Shown here one piece after another: positions 31,545 to 42,832 of a DNA stretch of 64,000 nt; the first letter of the stretch is position 1, and every line of letters starts with the position of its first letter. The notes under the pieces were generated by a model. The model was not told where the DNA came from, ran no database searches, and saw only the letters and a program-made list of their open reading frames with translations. The translations under genes were made by a program, and so were the position numbers. Origin of the DNA: Platycnemis pennipes (Eukaryota > Arthropoda > Insecta > Odonata > Platycnemididae); assembly GCA_933228895.1 (NCBI GenBank), contig OW121858.1:30899859-30963858 (forward strand), read 5' to 3'.

Positions 31545-32475
31545 AAATATGAATTGATCCTCACCTAGAAATTCATTGCTCTCTTTTCCATACATCGATT
31601 GATGTTTATAAGCACCAACGTAGCAGCATGAGAGATTCAGTAGTCTTCGCATTCCCTTGTTACTCTCATTTTCGTTTTAGATGGCAATACAGTTTCTTCG
31701 AATACTCCGACAGTATATTCTCCTTGCATATCCTACAAGCGAGCCCATAAAAATCCTCCGACCTCTCTGCTCAGTAGTTCAGTAATTCCAAGTATTCCTT
31801 ATAATTACGTTGAATGTGTTCTGATCATATTGCAGAATTACACGTCCAGTCATTTTTTTATATTTCAAGTAGCATATACTGCGATATGAATTGCCGATGA
31901 GTATTCATTCTAAGAAATAACCAGGCGAGTATGCGAGAGTGCGAGGATTGTATGTAATTTGAAAGAAATTCTAAATATATCCGCGATAATTTTTCCTAAT
32001 ATATTACCCAATTAAGCTTGGAACTTAATACTTATATGCCGTAAAGACGTTCAGTACGTCTTATCTATTGTTATCGAAATCTGCCTGTAACAGTTATAGC
32101 ATTATTATTTTTACCATTTCCTATACAAGCGCATTTTTCAAGCTCTTATCTCGAATATTTTATGATCTCATTATTTCCTATGACGAAATGAAGGCAAAAA
32201 CGGAGTATTTGTGAATATTTTGGGAACGCTTTTGACTAAGACATATCGACGGTGTTAATGACAACTCTTGCTTCAGCTGCAATCATATTTGGGTCGTCAC
32301 TCTCTCAGCAGTCGCGAAACCTACACGATCATCTTCGAGGGAGGCCCTCGGAGCAGCAATCGAAAAAAAGGCTGCGTTTCGGGAGGCCTCACTCCTCGCA
32401 GCCGATTGTCGCAGGGCACCCTTGCGGTCCACCCCCCCACTGCAAAAATCCCTGTCCACCTTTGTCAGTCCTAAG
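31545..32475. repeat. Direct duplication, copy 1
   Basis: Aligns with 33430-34640. Anchors: GATATGAATTGCCGATGAGT at 31884, AAATAACCAGGCGAGTATGC, ACATATCGACGGTGTTAATG and CGGGAGGCCTCACTCCT at 32379. No LTR-like TG...CA borders or primer-binding site seen. Open frames 32252-32554 and 32268-32474 fall in its GC-richer end and are not convincing genes. Confidence 0.75.
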
Positions 32476-32814
32476 AGAGGAAAAACCCGCCATGCTTTAC
32501 CTGCTCCTTAAATACCCATTGTGCTTGGGCCCTGAAAGAGACTTGAACCGGTAGGAAGAAGACCCGAGGTGTCCTGGATGGAGTGGTGGGTGTCATAAAA
32601 CGTGTCGGAGATGATTCTTAAGGTGAAAAAATCTACGCATCCGTCTCCATACCCGTCTCGGCATTATTTAAGAATAGGGCCTCAGCGAAGCGGTCCGTGG
32701 TCACTTATCGCCCATATCTGGGCATTTAGTTTTCTTGGAGAGGGAGAGAGGGGAAGGAGACATTTTTTCTGCAGGTAAATTTATATTTTGTCATCGGAAA
32801 GCAATTTTTCAATC

Positions 32815-33200
32815 AAAATCATTTGAATGAGTGGAAAGGATTAGAATATAATCAGAATATATCTGCGTGTAATGTTAATTTCAAAAATATTTTCGACAGA
32901 GTGAAGAGGAAAGGGTTAATGGAACTATTGCGTAAAACAGGAATTAATTGGAAGAACAGAAGACTGAGCCAAAGTTCATGCATTACCGAGAAAGTGCTGG
33001 TGAGAGAAGCGGACGGGGAATGAGATGAGGTGGTATTACAGAGATGGGTTGCGTAAGGCTGTGCGTAGGCACCGGCACTTTTTAATTCATATTCGGAGGG
33101 AATGGTGGGAGGGCTCGATACAGGTGTATAGGTAGGGGAAAGTTGATAAGGTTTGCGGGTGATCAAGCCCTGGTCAACTAGTCACCCCTTAAATCATAAG
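32815..33200 (+). mobile_element. RTE-like LINE reverse transcriptase fragment
   Basis: NFKNIFDRVKRKGLMELLRK is the early palm region (KAFDRV..K.L...L). After a frameshift near 33024, codons for ALFNSYSEGMVGG and then IRFAGDQALVN follow, i.e. the FADD box with one Asp changed to Gly. Belongs to the FEMWVWRRM family and sits between the two direct duplications. Confidence 0.7.
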
Positions 33201-33429
33201 AAGACTCAAGTAATGAAATTTTGCATGCATGGAGGGTGATTTTAATTTATTTAGAAGAGAGGGGTTAGATCATGGAGCAGGGAGAGTAATGTAGTAACCC
33301 GGTTAGTATTGAAAAGGAGTATTCTGCCAAAATTTAAGTCCGAAGGAGAATTACGTTGAGAGACGTTTCGTCACAGAGGGGGATAAATGACAGGCTTGAA
33401 TGACTCGTCCTCTAGCAGATATCGCGGAC

Positions 33430-34640
33430 AAGGCGGCCTCATTCATTTATTACTCTCTTTTCCATACCTTGGTTGATGATTTTAAGCGTAAGCTTAGCAG
33501 TATGAGAGATTCAGTTGCCATCACATTTCCTTGTTACTCTCGTTTCCGTTTTAGATGTCAGTACAGTTTCTACGAAATCCTCCGACAATATATTCTCCTC
33601 GCATATCCCACGGGTGAGTCCATAAAAATCTTCTAGGCCTTTTTGCACAGTCGTTCAGTAATTCCACGTATTCCTTCTAATTACGTTGAATGTGTTCTGG
33701 TTACGTTGTAAAATTACCCGTCCTGTCCTTAATACACATTTCCGTTTAACAATACGAGAAAACGTTAAAACCTTTGAGTAGAGGTAGTAGTACTCCAGTA
33801 CACGCAGTACTCAAATACTGGGTTTCGAACAGGGACCTTCGAATACGAAAACACTTACAGTTTTGACCAATGCATCTAAGAGACGCTCAATCTGTTCCTA
33901 ATAATCTTGTTAATACTTTTATTTATTAAGTGAGTTTTTTTAATTTTTGAAATAGCATATACTACGATATGAATTGCCGATGAGTATTCATTCTAAGAAA
34001 TAACCAGACGAGTATGCGAGAGTGCGAGGATTGTGTGTAATTTGAAATAAATTCTAAAAATATCCGCGATAATTTTTCCTCATTTATTACGCAATTAAGC
34101 TTGGAACTTAACTCTTATATTCCGTAAAGACGTCCAATAAGTCTTCTCTTTTCTTGTTGAAATCTGTATGTGTCAGTTGTAGCGTAAGTATTTTTGCCAT
34201 TTACTATACAAGCGCAGTTTTCGAGCTCATCGCTCAGTCAAATAAAATTCACCGATAATTTAAAAGATAACACCGATCGTTAACAGATATATAAATGCTG
34301 ATAACAATATTCATCTATGTTATTCATGTTATAAAATCAACAGTTTCTACAACGAAATAAAGGCAAAAATTGAGTATTTTGGAACGTTTCGGAAATGACA
34401 TATATCGACGGTGTTAATGACAACTCTTACTTCGAGCTGCATTCACATTTGGGTAGTCACTCTCTCAAGAGCTGTAGTCGCGGAAACCTAAGCGACCCAT
34501 CTTCAAGGGAGTAACTCCGAGCAGCAATCTAAAAGAAGGCATTTTTCGGGAGGCCTCACTCCTTGGGGCCGACTAATTGTCACAAGGCACCCTTGCGGCC
34601 CTCCCTCTCCAACGCAAAAATCCCTCTCCAGGTCATTGAG
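33430..34640. repeat. Direct duplication, copy 2 (with SINE insertion)
   Basis: Second copy of 31545-32475, longer because of about 200 bp at 33733-33930 that holds a tRNA-derived SINE. Divergence between copies is visible throughout (many substitutions), so the duplication is old. Confidence 0.75.
33795..33895 (-). repeat. tRNA-derived SINE fragment
   Basis: On the minus strand: GAGCGTCTCTTAGATGCATT, with an A-box-like TTAGATGCATTGGTC, and the B box CTGTTCGAAACCC about 40 nt later, the spacing of an RNA polymerase III tRNA promoter. A tRNA-like head followed by a short unrelated tail. It interrupts direct duplication copy 2. Confidence 0.6.
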
Positions 34641-35083
34641 GAAGGGTCTCACCACAAACCATGGCAAGGGAAGGAGGAGGGCCGTGCCTCGGTGTTGGTG
34701 CTGCTCGGGGCATTTAAAGGGACAGAGCTGCACTGTTGTCAAATCTCCTTCAACTCGGGACTTTGAAAAATTCGGCCTCCAAGGTGGTAACATTTTATTG
34801 TGGACGGGTGTACAACGCTTCCCTATTCAAGCTTGTATACCGGCCAGCGAAGCTGCCTGAAAGTAATTCAAGTTTACGTGGGAGCGAGTAAAGTAATCGT
34901 CGATTACTAGCAAGTAACGATTACAGCGAAAGTAACGATTCCTCTTTCACCGTAAGGAGTAAATTACAAATAAAAATTACATTTTGTAAAAAGTACTCGT
35001 TACAAGTACAAATTACTGCAAAAGTAATCGTTACAAGTACTCCGATTACTTTTACTCGATTACTTACCAACACTGGTTTTAAC

Positions 35084-35255
35084 ACACCAAGTTCGCGAAT
35101 CATTCGTGTTTATACCACGTGACACCTTGGCTACCCATTCGAAATAATCTCGACGAGTTCGCGAATCATTCGTGTTTATACCACGTGACACCTTGGCTGC
35201 CCATTCGAAATAATCTCGACGGTTTCAAACACAACCCCCCCCCCCCAGACGTGAT
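35084..35255. mobile_element. MITE family D, right half with 66-bp tandem duplication
   Basis: Continuation of 28716-28938 after the hAT. AGTTCGCGAATCATTCGTGT starts at 35090 and again at 35156, so 66 bp is duplicated in tandem with one visible change (CTACCC to CTGCCC). Ends CGACGGTTTCAAACACAACC and a run of 14 C. Confidence 0.8.
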
Positions 35256-35320
35256 TAAACTACGCTTAATAAATTTCGACAGTCAGTTGTTCGCGACACG
35301 GACCTGATAACCGCGACCGG

Positions 35321-35412
35321 CGAAATTACTGCGCTGAGTCATTGCTGCGAGTCTGGTCATTGTTGCGAACCTTCACATTGTCGCGAGTTTCGCAATTGTT
35401 GGAAACCACCTC
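35321..35412 (+). repeat. ATTGTTGCGAG-type dispersed motif, split pair
   Basis: Degenerate units CATTGCTGCGAGTCTGGT, CATTGTTGCGAACCTTCA and CATTGTCGCGAGTTTCGC. The motif resumes at 36480-36550 after an insertion bounded by CTCATT on both sides (35410 and 36472). Same motif as the 26056-26225 minisatellite. Confidence 0.55.
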
Positions 35413-35419
35413 ATTCATC

Positions 35420-35510
35420 CATATCTACGTAATACCCTGTGTAAGTAACCTCGCGGGTGTAAGTGGCAGGGGGTGAAGATCACCAAACATGCACCATTTA
35501 CATGAAATAG
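35420..35510 (-). mobile_element. CR1-like LINE 3' tail
   Basis: The reverse complement contains TGCATGTTTGGTGATCTTCA, CACCCCCTGCCACTTACACC and GGGTATTACGTAGATATGG, the family 3' signature. Its 5' extent is unclear; the sequence to 35880 is not recognisable. Confidence 0.75.
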
Positions 35511-35884
35511 AGAGCTACATCACCACTACTACAGGGAGACACGTTAGTGATAAGAGACGCGTGCAAATAGATGGTTAGTGTCCAATTAGTGACGAAGTGA
35601 TAACTGGTTAAAAAGGTTTTCCCGAAAACTCTGCATTCCTCTAACATGCATGGATTATTAATATTAAAAACTTCTTCATGCACTACAGACTAGGGTTACA
35701 ATTTTTCACATTTTACCCATTTTCTAAGCTGCCTATTAATATCTAATGGCATGCGGCAAAAATAACATTTTTAAATCTATCGGTACGAAATTCTATATCT
35801 CTCTAATCTTGTTTATTTGATCAAAACTAGCATAACACTCAGGGGCTATTGACATATATCTAACGTCATCCGTAAACAAATCGA
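35511..35884. other. Unassigned stretch
   Basis: No coding pattern. It may be body sequence of the LINE whose tail is at 35420, as the CTCATT bounds suggest. Confidence 0.3.
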
Positions 35885-36425
35885 CTTCGAATTATAATAA
35901 CAATAATAAATAAATCGTTTATTACTCCAACACAGAAGCTTACAACTTAACATCAATGGCTATATCAGGGGAGTTAACAGGTAACTTCAGGTAGCCATGA
36001 AGGTAAACCTGAATAATGGCTACCAACGTAAACAGAATAGGTTATGCTTTGTTTATAATGGAAATACAGCATATAAATTAACAGTAAATATTTGAATATT
36101 ATTATAGTTACAAAAAATATCCTCTAGGCTTTCTTTAGTGAACAACCAAGATCGTATATTTTTCATTGTTATATTAAGGGTTTTGAATTAAGACATGAAA
36201 CAGGTAATAAATTATGCACCTTAGGTCCTATGTACAGGAAACAGCGTTTGAATAACGTCAGGTACGCGTTGGGTAAGGAAATACGTGTTTTACTTAGGGT
36301 ATCAATGAAAGGTTTAGCCTAAATTTTAACCTGCGCTCTGATAGTAATTTCCCATCCTAGTTCTTACATTAAAATCGTTACACTATTCAAATTACCGTAA
36401 CAGATTTTAAGTAAATCTTGCTTAT
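35885..36425 (-). mobile_element. Jockey/CR1-group LINE C-terminal fragment and tail
   Basis: The minus strand reads RISLPNAYLTLFKRCFLYIG followed by PKVHNLLPVSCLNSKPL, the same block as at 12500-12650 (LYIGPKSFNMLP). A 3' UTR and a (ATTATT)-rich tail end near 35885. A stop after the block and frameshifts show it is dead. Confidence 0.7.
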
Positions 36426-36559
36426 GTTGTTTGCACACGCTCTAATTCTCTAATCCTTGTCGTGAGCTTCTCATTGTAGATTCACACGATTGTTGCGATC
36501 CTTCCGATTGTCGCGAGCCATTAATTGTTGGCGGCATTCTCATTGTTGTGGTTCGATCC

Positions 36560-37642
36560 TGATCATTTTTCTGAGCTTGTCTTGGTTTGCATTCAGTATT
36601 TAGTGCTCATTTGTTTACTGAGGCGTTCGTCGAAATTAAGAGAGAGAGAAAGGTGCGTTCCGCTCGTCTGCTGTTATTCGGCAACACCTTCGCCCCTCTT
36701 GCGCTGTCTTCCGACGGGATCTCGAGCGGAGGATATCTGCTTCCTGAGTCGAAAATAACTCCCGTTACGAAATACGCCTGCGATATGGTGTTCGAGCGTT
36801 CGATCAGCTGGTTTTTCTTCCCCTCCCTGTATTACAGAGATCCTCTCACCACAATGGACGGGAATTAGAAATGGAACCGGGCGCTTGACGCAAAAAATCC
36901 AAAAATTAAAAAAACCGAGATAAAAAAACATCAAAAAATGAGTATAAAATTTCGGGCGCGGGTCAACGGTCCGCTTAGTTCCGCTTTCGCTCATCGATGT
37001 TCGCGCTCAGCGCCGCTTAAAAGCATATTCCCGCTTCCTCTCAGCTCGGCTACCGAATTATTTCCGCTTCCGCTTAGCTCAGCAAATACCCCCCCGATTA
37101 CATACCGTTACTGAAGCCCCTTGTTTAACTTCGTTAAACTCAGTGCAAAGCACTGATCTTCTTATATAAACAAATAAAGTAGAATGTTTGCATGCCATGT
37201 GTTTGTTATCTTGTTATCTACGCGTGCCCGCCCCTCCATATCCCGGGAACTGTTTGTCGTGGAGAACCGCAAAAGTCCGTTGTGATCTTATAAGCATGAT
37301 AGGCACAGGGAAATATAGATTTCCATTTTCGTAGAATCGTGGATTCGACTCCTGGCCGCACTAGTTTGTTTATTTTTTGTTTGAATTCCAATTTCCGTAT
37401 TGTGGAGAAATAAAGTTTTTTCGTTCGTCCAGTAAAATGTCTAAAAGTCGACCCATTTCCTTTGCGTTTACTTTAAATGAGGTATAAAACTCCATGCTTT
37501 TTCACTTCTTCAATAGTTTTTAGGAGTCTTAATCCATATGTATGGAACATGTGTAATTTATGTTAAATTTCAGTCATTTTTCGATTCTTCTTCGAGCGTT
37601 GCTAAGGCCATTGTTGCATCCGAATCAACAACTGCCAATTAA
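36560..37642. other. Unassigned stretch
   Basis: 36600-36860 is moderately GC-rich with overlapping open frames on both strands and no domain. 36950-37090 repeats a CCGCTT(C/A)GCTC motif. 37295-37365 has a tRNA-like B-box word (GGATTCGACTCC) but no cloverleaf. Confidence 0.3.
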
Positions 37643-38605
37643 GGAGGTTCCACCGTGATTCCGCGATTCAAAATCCCGTAAAAGAGCTATCTGTTATTTA
37701 ATGAATAAATTCCGATCCAGAGAAACACCTATATGGAAAATCATCTATATAGGGTGATAACGCAAACACAATAATTGTATGAGTATGATGCTATTTTATA
37801 GAGCTTTGTAGTTGCATTCTATTTTAATACAAGCTCTTTTTCAACTCATTTCGACTTCAGAACATGACTGACGTGTTGTTGCCACGTTTAATTTACAAAA
37901 TGATAATACATGCTTTATCCCACTAATAAGTATTCTAAAATAGGTTGAATATTTTCTTACTTAGTTTAAAACTATTCCCTTGCAAATACAACTCTTGTTT
38001 TGAATTTTATTAATGCTGATATTTTTGAAAATTGTTTGGCTACCATTATTATACCAATTGGAAACATTGGTATTAATTACACCATGTCAATAACCAATGA
38101 AATATTCAAATTACATAAAAAATATAAGAAGGACCTGGGTAAGGTATAGGTTAAGTCCTTAATTAAGTTAGCAAATAGGCTCGTAAGCACGTTCTGTCAT
38201 AAGTACCGTTGCCAATGATAACAACATACTGTAGCGCCACTTTCACGTAACTAAGGGGTTTTTTTTGCCTTTTTTTGAGCAAAAATTTATTAATATCAAT
38301 TAAACAAGTGAGATAGATGTAAGGCCAGCTATTTTTTCACAATGCTAAATTCTACATAAAATTGCGCATCTTATTTTTTTCGTCAAAACGACATTTCTCT
38401 TTACATTATTAATCTGCAAATTTTACTTCTCTGCCGTATAACGACTTGATATAAAATTGCTGACTTTCAACGTCCTTTCTCTTCAAATATATATATTATG
38501 GAAAGGCCACCTTAATTTATTTCCAATCGATAGAAGAGCCAAAAAATGATGTGTCCTGAAATTTTCACAAAAATGACATCCACTTCATAATTCGGTGGAG
38601 ACTCC
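37643..38605 (+). mobile_element. Family C TTAA MITE, complete copy
   Basis: Starts GGAGGTTCCACCGTGATTCC after TTAA (37639-37642) and ends CGGTGGAGACTCC before TTAA (38606-38609). 963 bp, uninterrupted; the reference copy in this window. Non-coding. Confidence 0.9.
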
Positions 38606-38609
38606 TTAA

Positions 38610-39157
38610 GAAACAGGAGAAGAGAGCTAACATGCAATCAATCGCCAGATACATATGTAGCTCACATAGTTAGCCTACTAACCTAGTTGAATTTCAACTA
38701 TTTTTAGTAATAGATTTGACTCTAAGGGGATGAAAGCGATTATATTTTTTCTATTTCCCTTTTCATTGATATGTATATTAATAATTATGCAAATGTAATA
38801 TACGAAGGAGAAAAATTTATGCTACACGAATTTATAAGTAGCCAACGGCTCCGCCATCTTTGTTATTCTCGTCAACAATGCTTCGAAGCCTTTAAACAAT
38901 GGAAGCGTACTTCTGTGCCTTGGCTTCGTAGCATGCTTCCCCCAGAGTGCTTCGCGTTCGGACGTACTTCGTGTGTTTCCGATGTTTTACCCCCCTCCAC
39001 TTTCAAGCAAGCATTGTAGCATGCTTAGCGCTACAAGCAGACGTTTCGGACAGGGTGTAATCGCTCTTTTTCTTCCGATCTGAACATTTGATAGATGTTG
39101 TCCCCTATCGTGTTTCAATATACCAATAGTGTTGTTTTTAAGTTTCCACTGCTGCTT
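38610..39157. other. Unassigned stretch
   Basis: 38830-39060 has repeated GAAGC/GCTTCG and AGCATGCTT words and is somewhat GC-rich. The open frame at 38771-39019 shows no domain. Confidence 0.3.
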
Positions 39158-40083
39158 AACGTCGCTCCTTACCGTAGACTGTCCGAATACGAAGTATTCT
39201 TTCCCAGGCATGCTTCATTGTACGTCATCAGCAAGAATTCTTTGCCGAAGCATACTTGGTTTTCGGATACGGCTTATAGAACGTAAGTTCCTCTGTCTAA
39301 TAAAGTAAAGATAATTATACCAACCCATACTCCTTTTTCCACAAATTGCATTTGAAATTACATACGATTAACGGCGAGAATGGCCATCACATGGGAATAT
39401 AACGTTTAAAAATACCATAGTGTCATGTCATTTTTGAAAAATACTGATATTTTATGCGTAATGTCACAAGGAATAAAATGACACGAAAAGAAAGGCATCA
39501 ACCCACCGTATTTTTCGCTAAATCCACCAATTTCTGCGCTTATAGCAGACGAAATGCGTTAGTTGTCTTCAAGTGGCGCTGCGGTCACTCTAGCCAAAAT
39601 GTATGGCGTATGAATAATATCATTACTAATGAGATATTAAAGCATATTTCAGGAAAATATTATAACAATGTTTGATAGTAACATTCTGGTGTTATAAATT
39701 AGTAAATTCATTGAGTACATGAATTTATTTCTTTAAAGTAAATGCTGAATTGACTCCATCGTCATGAGCTGATTAAAATGATCATAAAAAAGAAATCCTT
39801 CGACTTTCCATCGTATTTCTTGTGATACTTATGACTTTCAATAGCTAAAGTAATTTTCTTTGTGAAGTAAGGATTACTTAGCAGGCATATATACTCGTAC
39901 TTAAATTAATAAGATTCCTCAGACGACTTGACTCAAGCAGTCACGAGCCAACCTCCTTAACGTCTCTCCTTACCGTAGACTGTCCGAATACGAAGTATTC
40001 TTACCCAAGCATGCTTCATTGTACGTCAGCAATACGTCATCAGCAAGAATTCTTTTTGCTGGAGCATACTTGGTTTTCGGATT
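39158..40083. repeat. ~120-bp direct duplication flanking a family E element
   Basis: 39158-39277 and 39959-40083 both carry CTCCTTACCGTAGACTGTCC, GAATACGAAGTATTCTT, GCATGCTTCATTGTACGTCA and CATACTTGGTTTTCGGAT. The right copy has an extra GCAATACGTCA. A family E element lies exactly between them. Confidence 0.75.
39278..39956 (+). mobile_element. Family E TTAA-type repeat, copy 1
   Basis: Shares long stretches with 43750-44010 and (inverted) 55350-55935, such as ACCAACCCATACTCCTTTTT and TACGATTAACGGCGAGAATG. The right end GAGCCAACCTCC abuts TTAA (39957-39960). The other copies supply the opposite end GGAGGTTGATCCGAAAAGTG. The open frame 39454-39675 is also open in the copy at 55435-55680 only by chance; no domain. 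Confidence 0.7.
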
Positions 40084-40494
40084 AGACTTCAGTCTGAAGC
40101 CACATGAAGACTTCCTTAAACTTTTATCTCGGATGTACAAAAGTCGCTATTTTTGCGTGGCTGCAGCTATCTCTAGGCTAATGAATGGGTTTCACGTCGC
40201 TATCTTCCGCTATAAGTACAGTGTGCAGATAAGGGAAGATTAAAGTTGAGTTTTGCGGCGAGAAGTATTTCACAAGAAAATCGCTCTGGTCTGTCAACGG
40301 AATGCGAACGGAAATTAGGACATAGGTGTTGCACCTATCATCTGAAGCCATATTTCAATTTAAAGCAGTTATTTAATGAATGCGTTCCAGTTGTCGTCTC
40401 GTAAAAGGTACCGACATCCTCGATAACACAAGATATCACCCATTGTTTCATTAAATACTTCGATAAAAAAATGTTCTATATTGTAATATAGTCG

Positions 40495-40545
40495 GTAGAA
40501 GAATCGAGTGGAAGGCTGCTTCAAACCAATCCTAGGATATTTTTG
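40495..40545 (+). mobile_element. RTE-like LINE 3' scrap
   Basis: GGTAGAAGAATCGAGTGGAA and GGCTGCTTCAAACCAATCCT match the last codons and terminus of the RTE copy at 22066-22110. Only about 50 bp survive. Confidence 0.7.
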
Positions 40546-40587
40546 AACAGTGACGATAATTATCTTTTAAGTAAATACTATTATTAA

Positions 40588-42574
40588 GGTGGCTCCGCCG
40601 AATTATAAATTAGATGTCATTTTTGTGTAAATTTCAGGACACATCATTTTTTGGCCCTTCTATCGATTGGCAAGTAAATAACGAGGCCTTTCCATTTCAA
40701 GAAAAAAGACGTTGAAAATCAGCCATTTTATGTTACGTGGTCATACGGCAGAGAAGTAAAATTTGCAGATTTATAATGTAAAGAGAAATGTAGTAGCAGA
40801 AACGTGGAATCCATTAAATATCTTGGAATAAGACTGACAAATGATCTTTCCTGGGGTAAATACATTCTACGTGAGATAATGGGTCAAGTTAATCGTAAAC
40901 TGGGATTCGTCAAAAGAGTACTGGGGATGCGTTAACTGTTAATGCGTTTTGGACGTAGTACTGGAAGCTTTCCATAGATGGCGTGTTTAGATTTTTTTCC
41001 GTTACGTCGCAAACGATAAAAAAGCTTCCATCGCTTTCGTTCTTCTAATTAACTTAATCGATTAGTGCCTTGTAGTCTGTTCCTTGCAGCGGTGGATTTT
41101 ATGTTTTTTAATGAAACAACAAGGGATCCCTCCTTTGACAACATATGTTTGCCTTAGTAGTGAAAAAAATGTTAACTTAGTCCTTAGTCAAGCCGGGTTT
41201 CATCAAAAGAGTATTGGATAAATGTGACGATCATGTACGAGAAATCAGCTACTTTTCCCTTGTTAGGCCTCATTTGGAATATGCTGCCAGTGTATGGGAT
41301 CCCTAGGAAATCGGTCTAAGTAATGAACTTGAACGTGTGCAGCGAAGATCTTATAAGATTTGTAAAGGGACGATACGATAATTATGTTAGCGTAACCAGT
41401 CTATTAAATGAATTGAAATGGGAATCATTGTCAGATCGCAGGTTGACATTTAGACTTAATCCCTTAAACAAATTCCAAGGCAATATTTTCAGTGATGATG
41501 TTAAAAATATTTTACGAACCCCAACTTACTATGGCAGACTGGACCATAATCATAAAATTAGAGAAATTGATTGCCGAACTGATAGATTCAAAATGTCCTT
41601 CTTTCCTCGTACAATTAGAGATTCGAATAAAGGTAAATATGTCCAATACGGGTGTAGCAATGGATAACATTGATAGCTGCATGTTGGTATGAGTACTTAA
41701 AGCTAACCGTACTAACAGAATGTTTTTGCATGTTTGCTTTGCAATTTCTATCTTTTTTAAAAAGTGTAGTTCTGACTACTATATTAATACTATTCCTTGC
41801 TTGCTTGCAGGGTATTATGTAGATGAAGATGTAGATGTAGTTTCGATGAAAAACTAATGTAAGATGCACAATTTTACGTAGAACTTAGCATTGTAAAAAA
41901 GTGCTGGCCTTACCACACTTTTTTATTGATATTAATAAATGTTTGCTCGAGAAAAAAGGCAGAAAAACCCCTTAATTACATGAAAGTGGCGCTACAGTAT
42001 GTTGTTATCATTGGCAACGGTACTTGTGACGCAACGTGCTTACGAGACTATTTACTAACTTAATTAAGGAATATACGTTACCAAGGTCCTTCTTATATTT
42101 TTTATGTAATTTAAATATTCTCATTGGTTAATAAAATGGTGTAATTAATACCAATGCTTCCAAATGGTAGCAGCGTCATTGTTGCCAAACAATTTTCAAA
42201 AATGTGAATATTAATAAAATTCAAAACAAAGGGTTGTATTTGCAAAGGAATTGTTTAAAAATAAGTAAGATAATATTAACCTATGTTAGAATACCTATTA
42301 GCAGGATTGAGCATGTATTCTCATTTTGTAAATTAAACGTGGCAGCAACACGTCAGCCATGTTTCGAAGTCAAAATGAGTTAGAAGAACTTTTATTAAAA
42401 TAGAATGGCACTACAAGACGCTATATAATAGCATACTCATAGAATTATTGTGTACTATGCGTTATCACCCTATAGATTTTCCATATAGGTGTTTTTCTGG
42501 ATCGGTAATGATTCATTAAATAACAAATAGCTCTTTTACGGGAGTTTGAATCGTGGGGTCACGGTGGAAACTCC
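40588..42574 (-). mobile_element. Family C TTAA MITE, copy split by a LINE
   Basis: Reverse-oriented copy with ends GGTGGCTCCGCCGAATTA (after TTAA 40584-40587) and CACGGTGGAAACTCC (before TTAA 42575-42578). The LINE at 40795-41834 interrupts it; without that it is about 940 bp. Confidence 0.87.
40795..41834 (+). mobile_element. CR1-like LINE in family C, with TSD
   Basis: The 7-bp duplication ATGTAGT (40788-40794, 41835-41841) brackets it. From 41323 the frame is clean for 114 codons: RFVKGRYDNYVSVTSLLNEL, LSDRRLTFRLNPLNKFQ, TPTYYGRLDHNHKIREIDC and FPRTIRDSNKGKYVQYG. About 270 bp at 40926-41195 are foreign to the family and flanked by a repeat of TCATCAAAAGAGTA-like sequence. The tail is GATGAAGATGTAG. 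Among the best-preserved copies of this C-terminal region. Confidence 0.88.
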
Positions 42575-42578
42575 TTAA

Positions 42579-42832
42579 TATCATTCTTTCGCAAACTCAC
42601 GCCTCGCGTGGATTCCATTGTTTGGCGATTTATCTCCCGTGGCAACCGTAGTCAACAAACAAGTTTTCCGTTACCCTACAGAGTTCGTTTACTGTTCGGT
42701 GAAGGGAAACATGTGTTGCTTAAGCGTCTGTTGACGTCCAAAAATACTTTGCCAGCGCTATTTCCTCGGTCTTGGAATGAATTTCGGGTAGCCTCGTCGA
42801 CGCCATGCAACAGACCAATACTCTTCCATCAA
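42579..42832. other. Unassigned GC-moderate segment
   Basis: An open plus-strand frame from 42608 runs on into the next element (42833), so it is not a discrete gene. No domain; no splice pair that fits the exons downstream was found. Confidence 0.3.

Larger units (their letters stand above)
29750..34805. repeat. Inner element with ~100-bp inverted ends inside the hAT
   Basis: 29750-29850 (GTACACCCGTCCACAATAAA and onward) is repeated inverted at 34700-34805, including GAGGCCGAATTTTTC and AAGTCCCGAGTTGAAGGAG; homology fades into TTTAAATGCCC on the inner side. No clear target duplication. It encloses two direct copies of a ~0.9-kb segment and LINE/SINE fragments. A DNA transposon is the simplest reading; an inverted duplication is possible. 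Confidence 0.6.
28939..35075. mobile_element. 6.1-kb hAT element with transposase remnant
   Basis: Ends CAGTGTTGGTAA / TTACCAACACTG with a perfect 8-bp duplication GTTTTAAC (28931-28938, 35076-35083). Both sub-terminal zones (28960-29080, 34870-35060) are filled with AAGTAATCGTTAC-like words. The transposase C-terminus lies near the left end on the minus strand (29463-29651). The interior from about 29750 to 34805 is another inserted unit containing LINE and SINE pieces, so the transposase gene is broken. Confidence 0.9.

Noticed and set aside
31545..34640. The two 0.9-kb direct repeats as LTRs of a retrovirus-like element
   Set aside because: No TG...CA borders, primer-binding site, polypurine tract, gag/pol coding or 4-6-bp TSD. 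The sequence between is a LINE fragment.
36525..36994. Overlapping ORFs on both strands as a gene
   Set aside because: GC-moderate sequence keeps several frames open; no domain and no coherent exon structure.
37285..37370. tRNA gene
   Set aside because: A B-box-like GGATTCGACTCC is present, but the T stem and acceptor stem do not pair and no A box at the right spacing was found.
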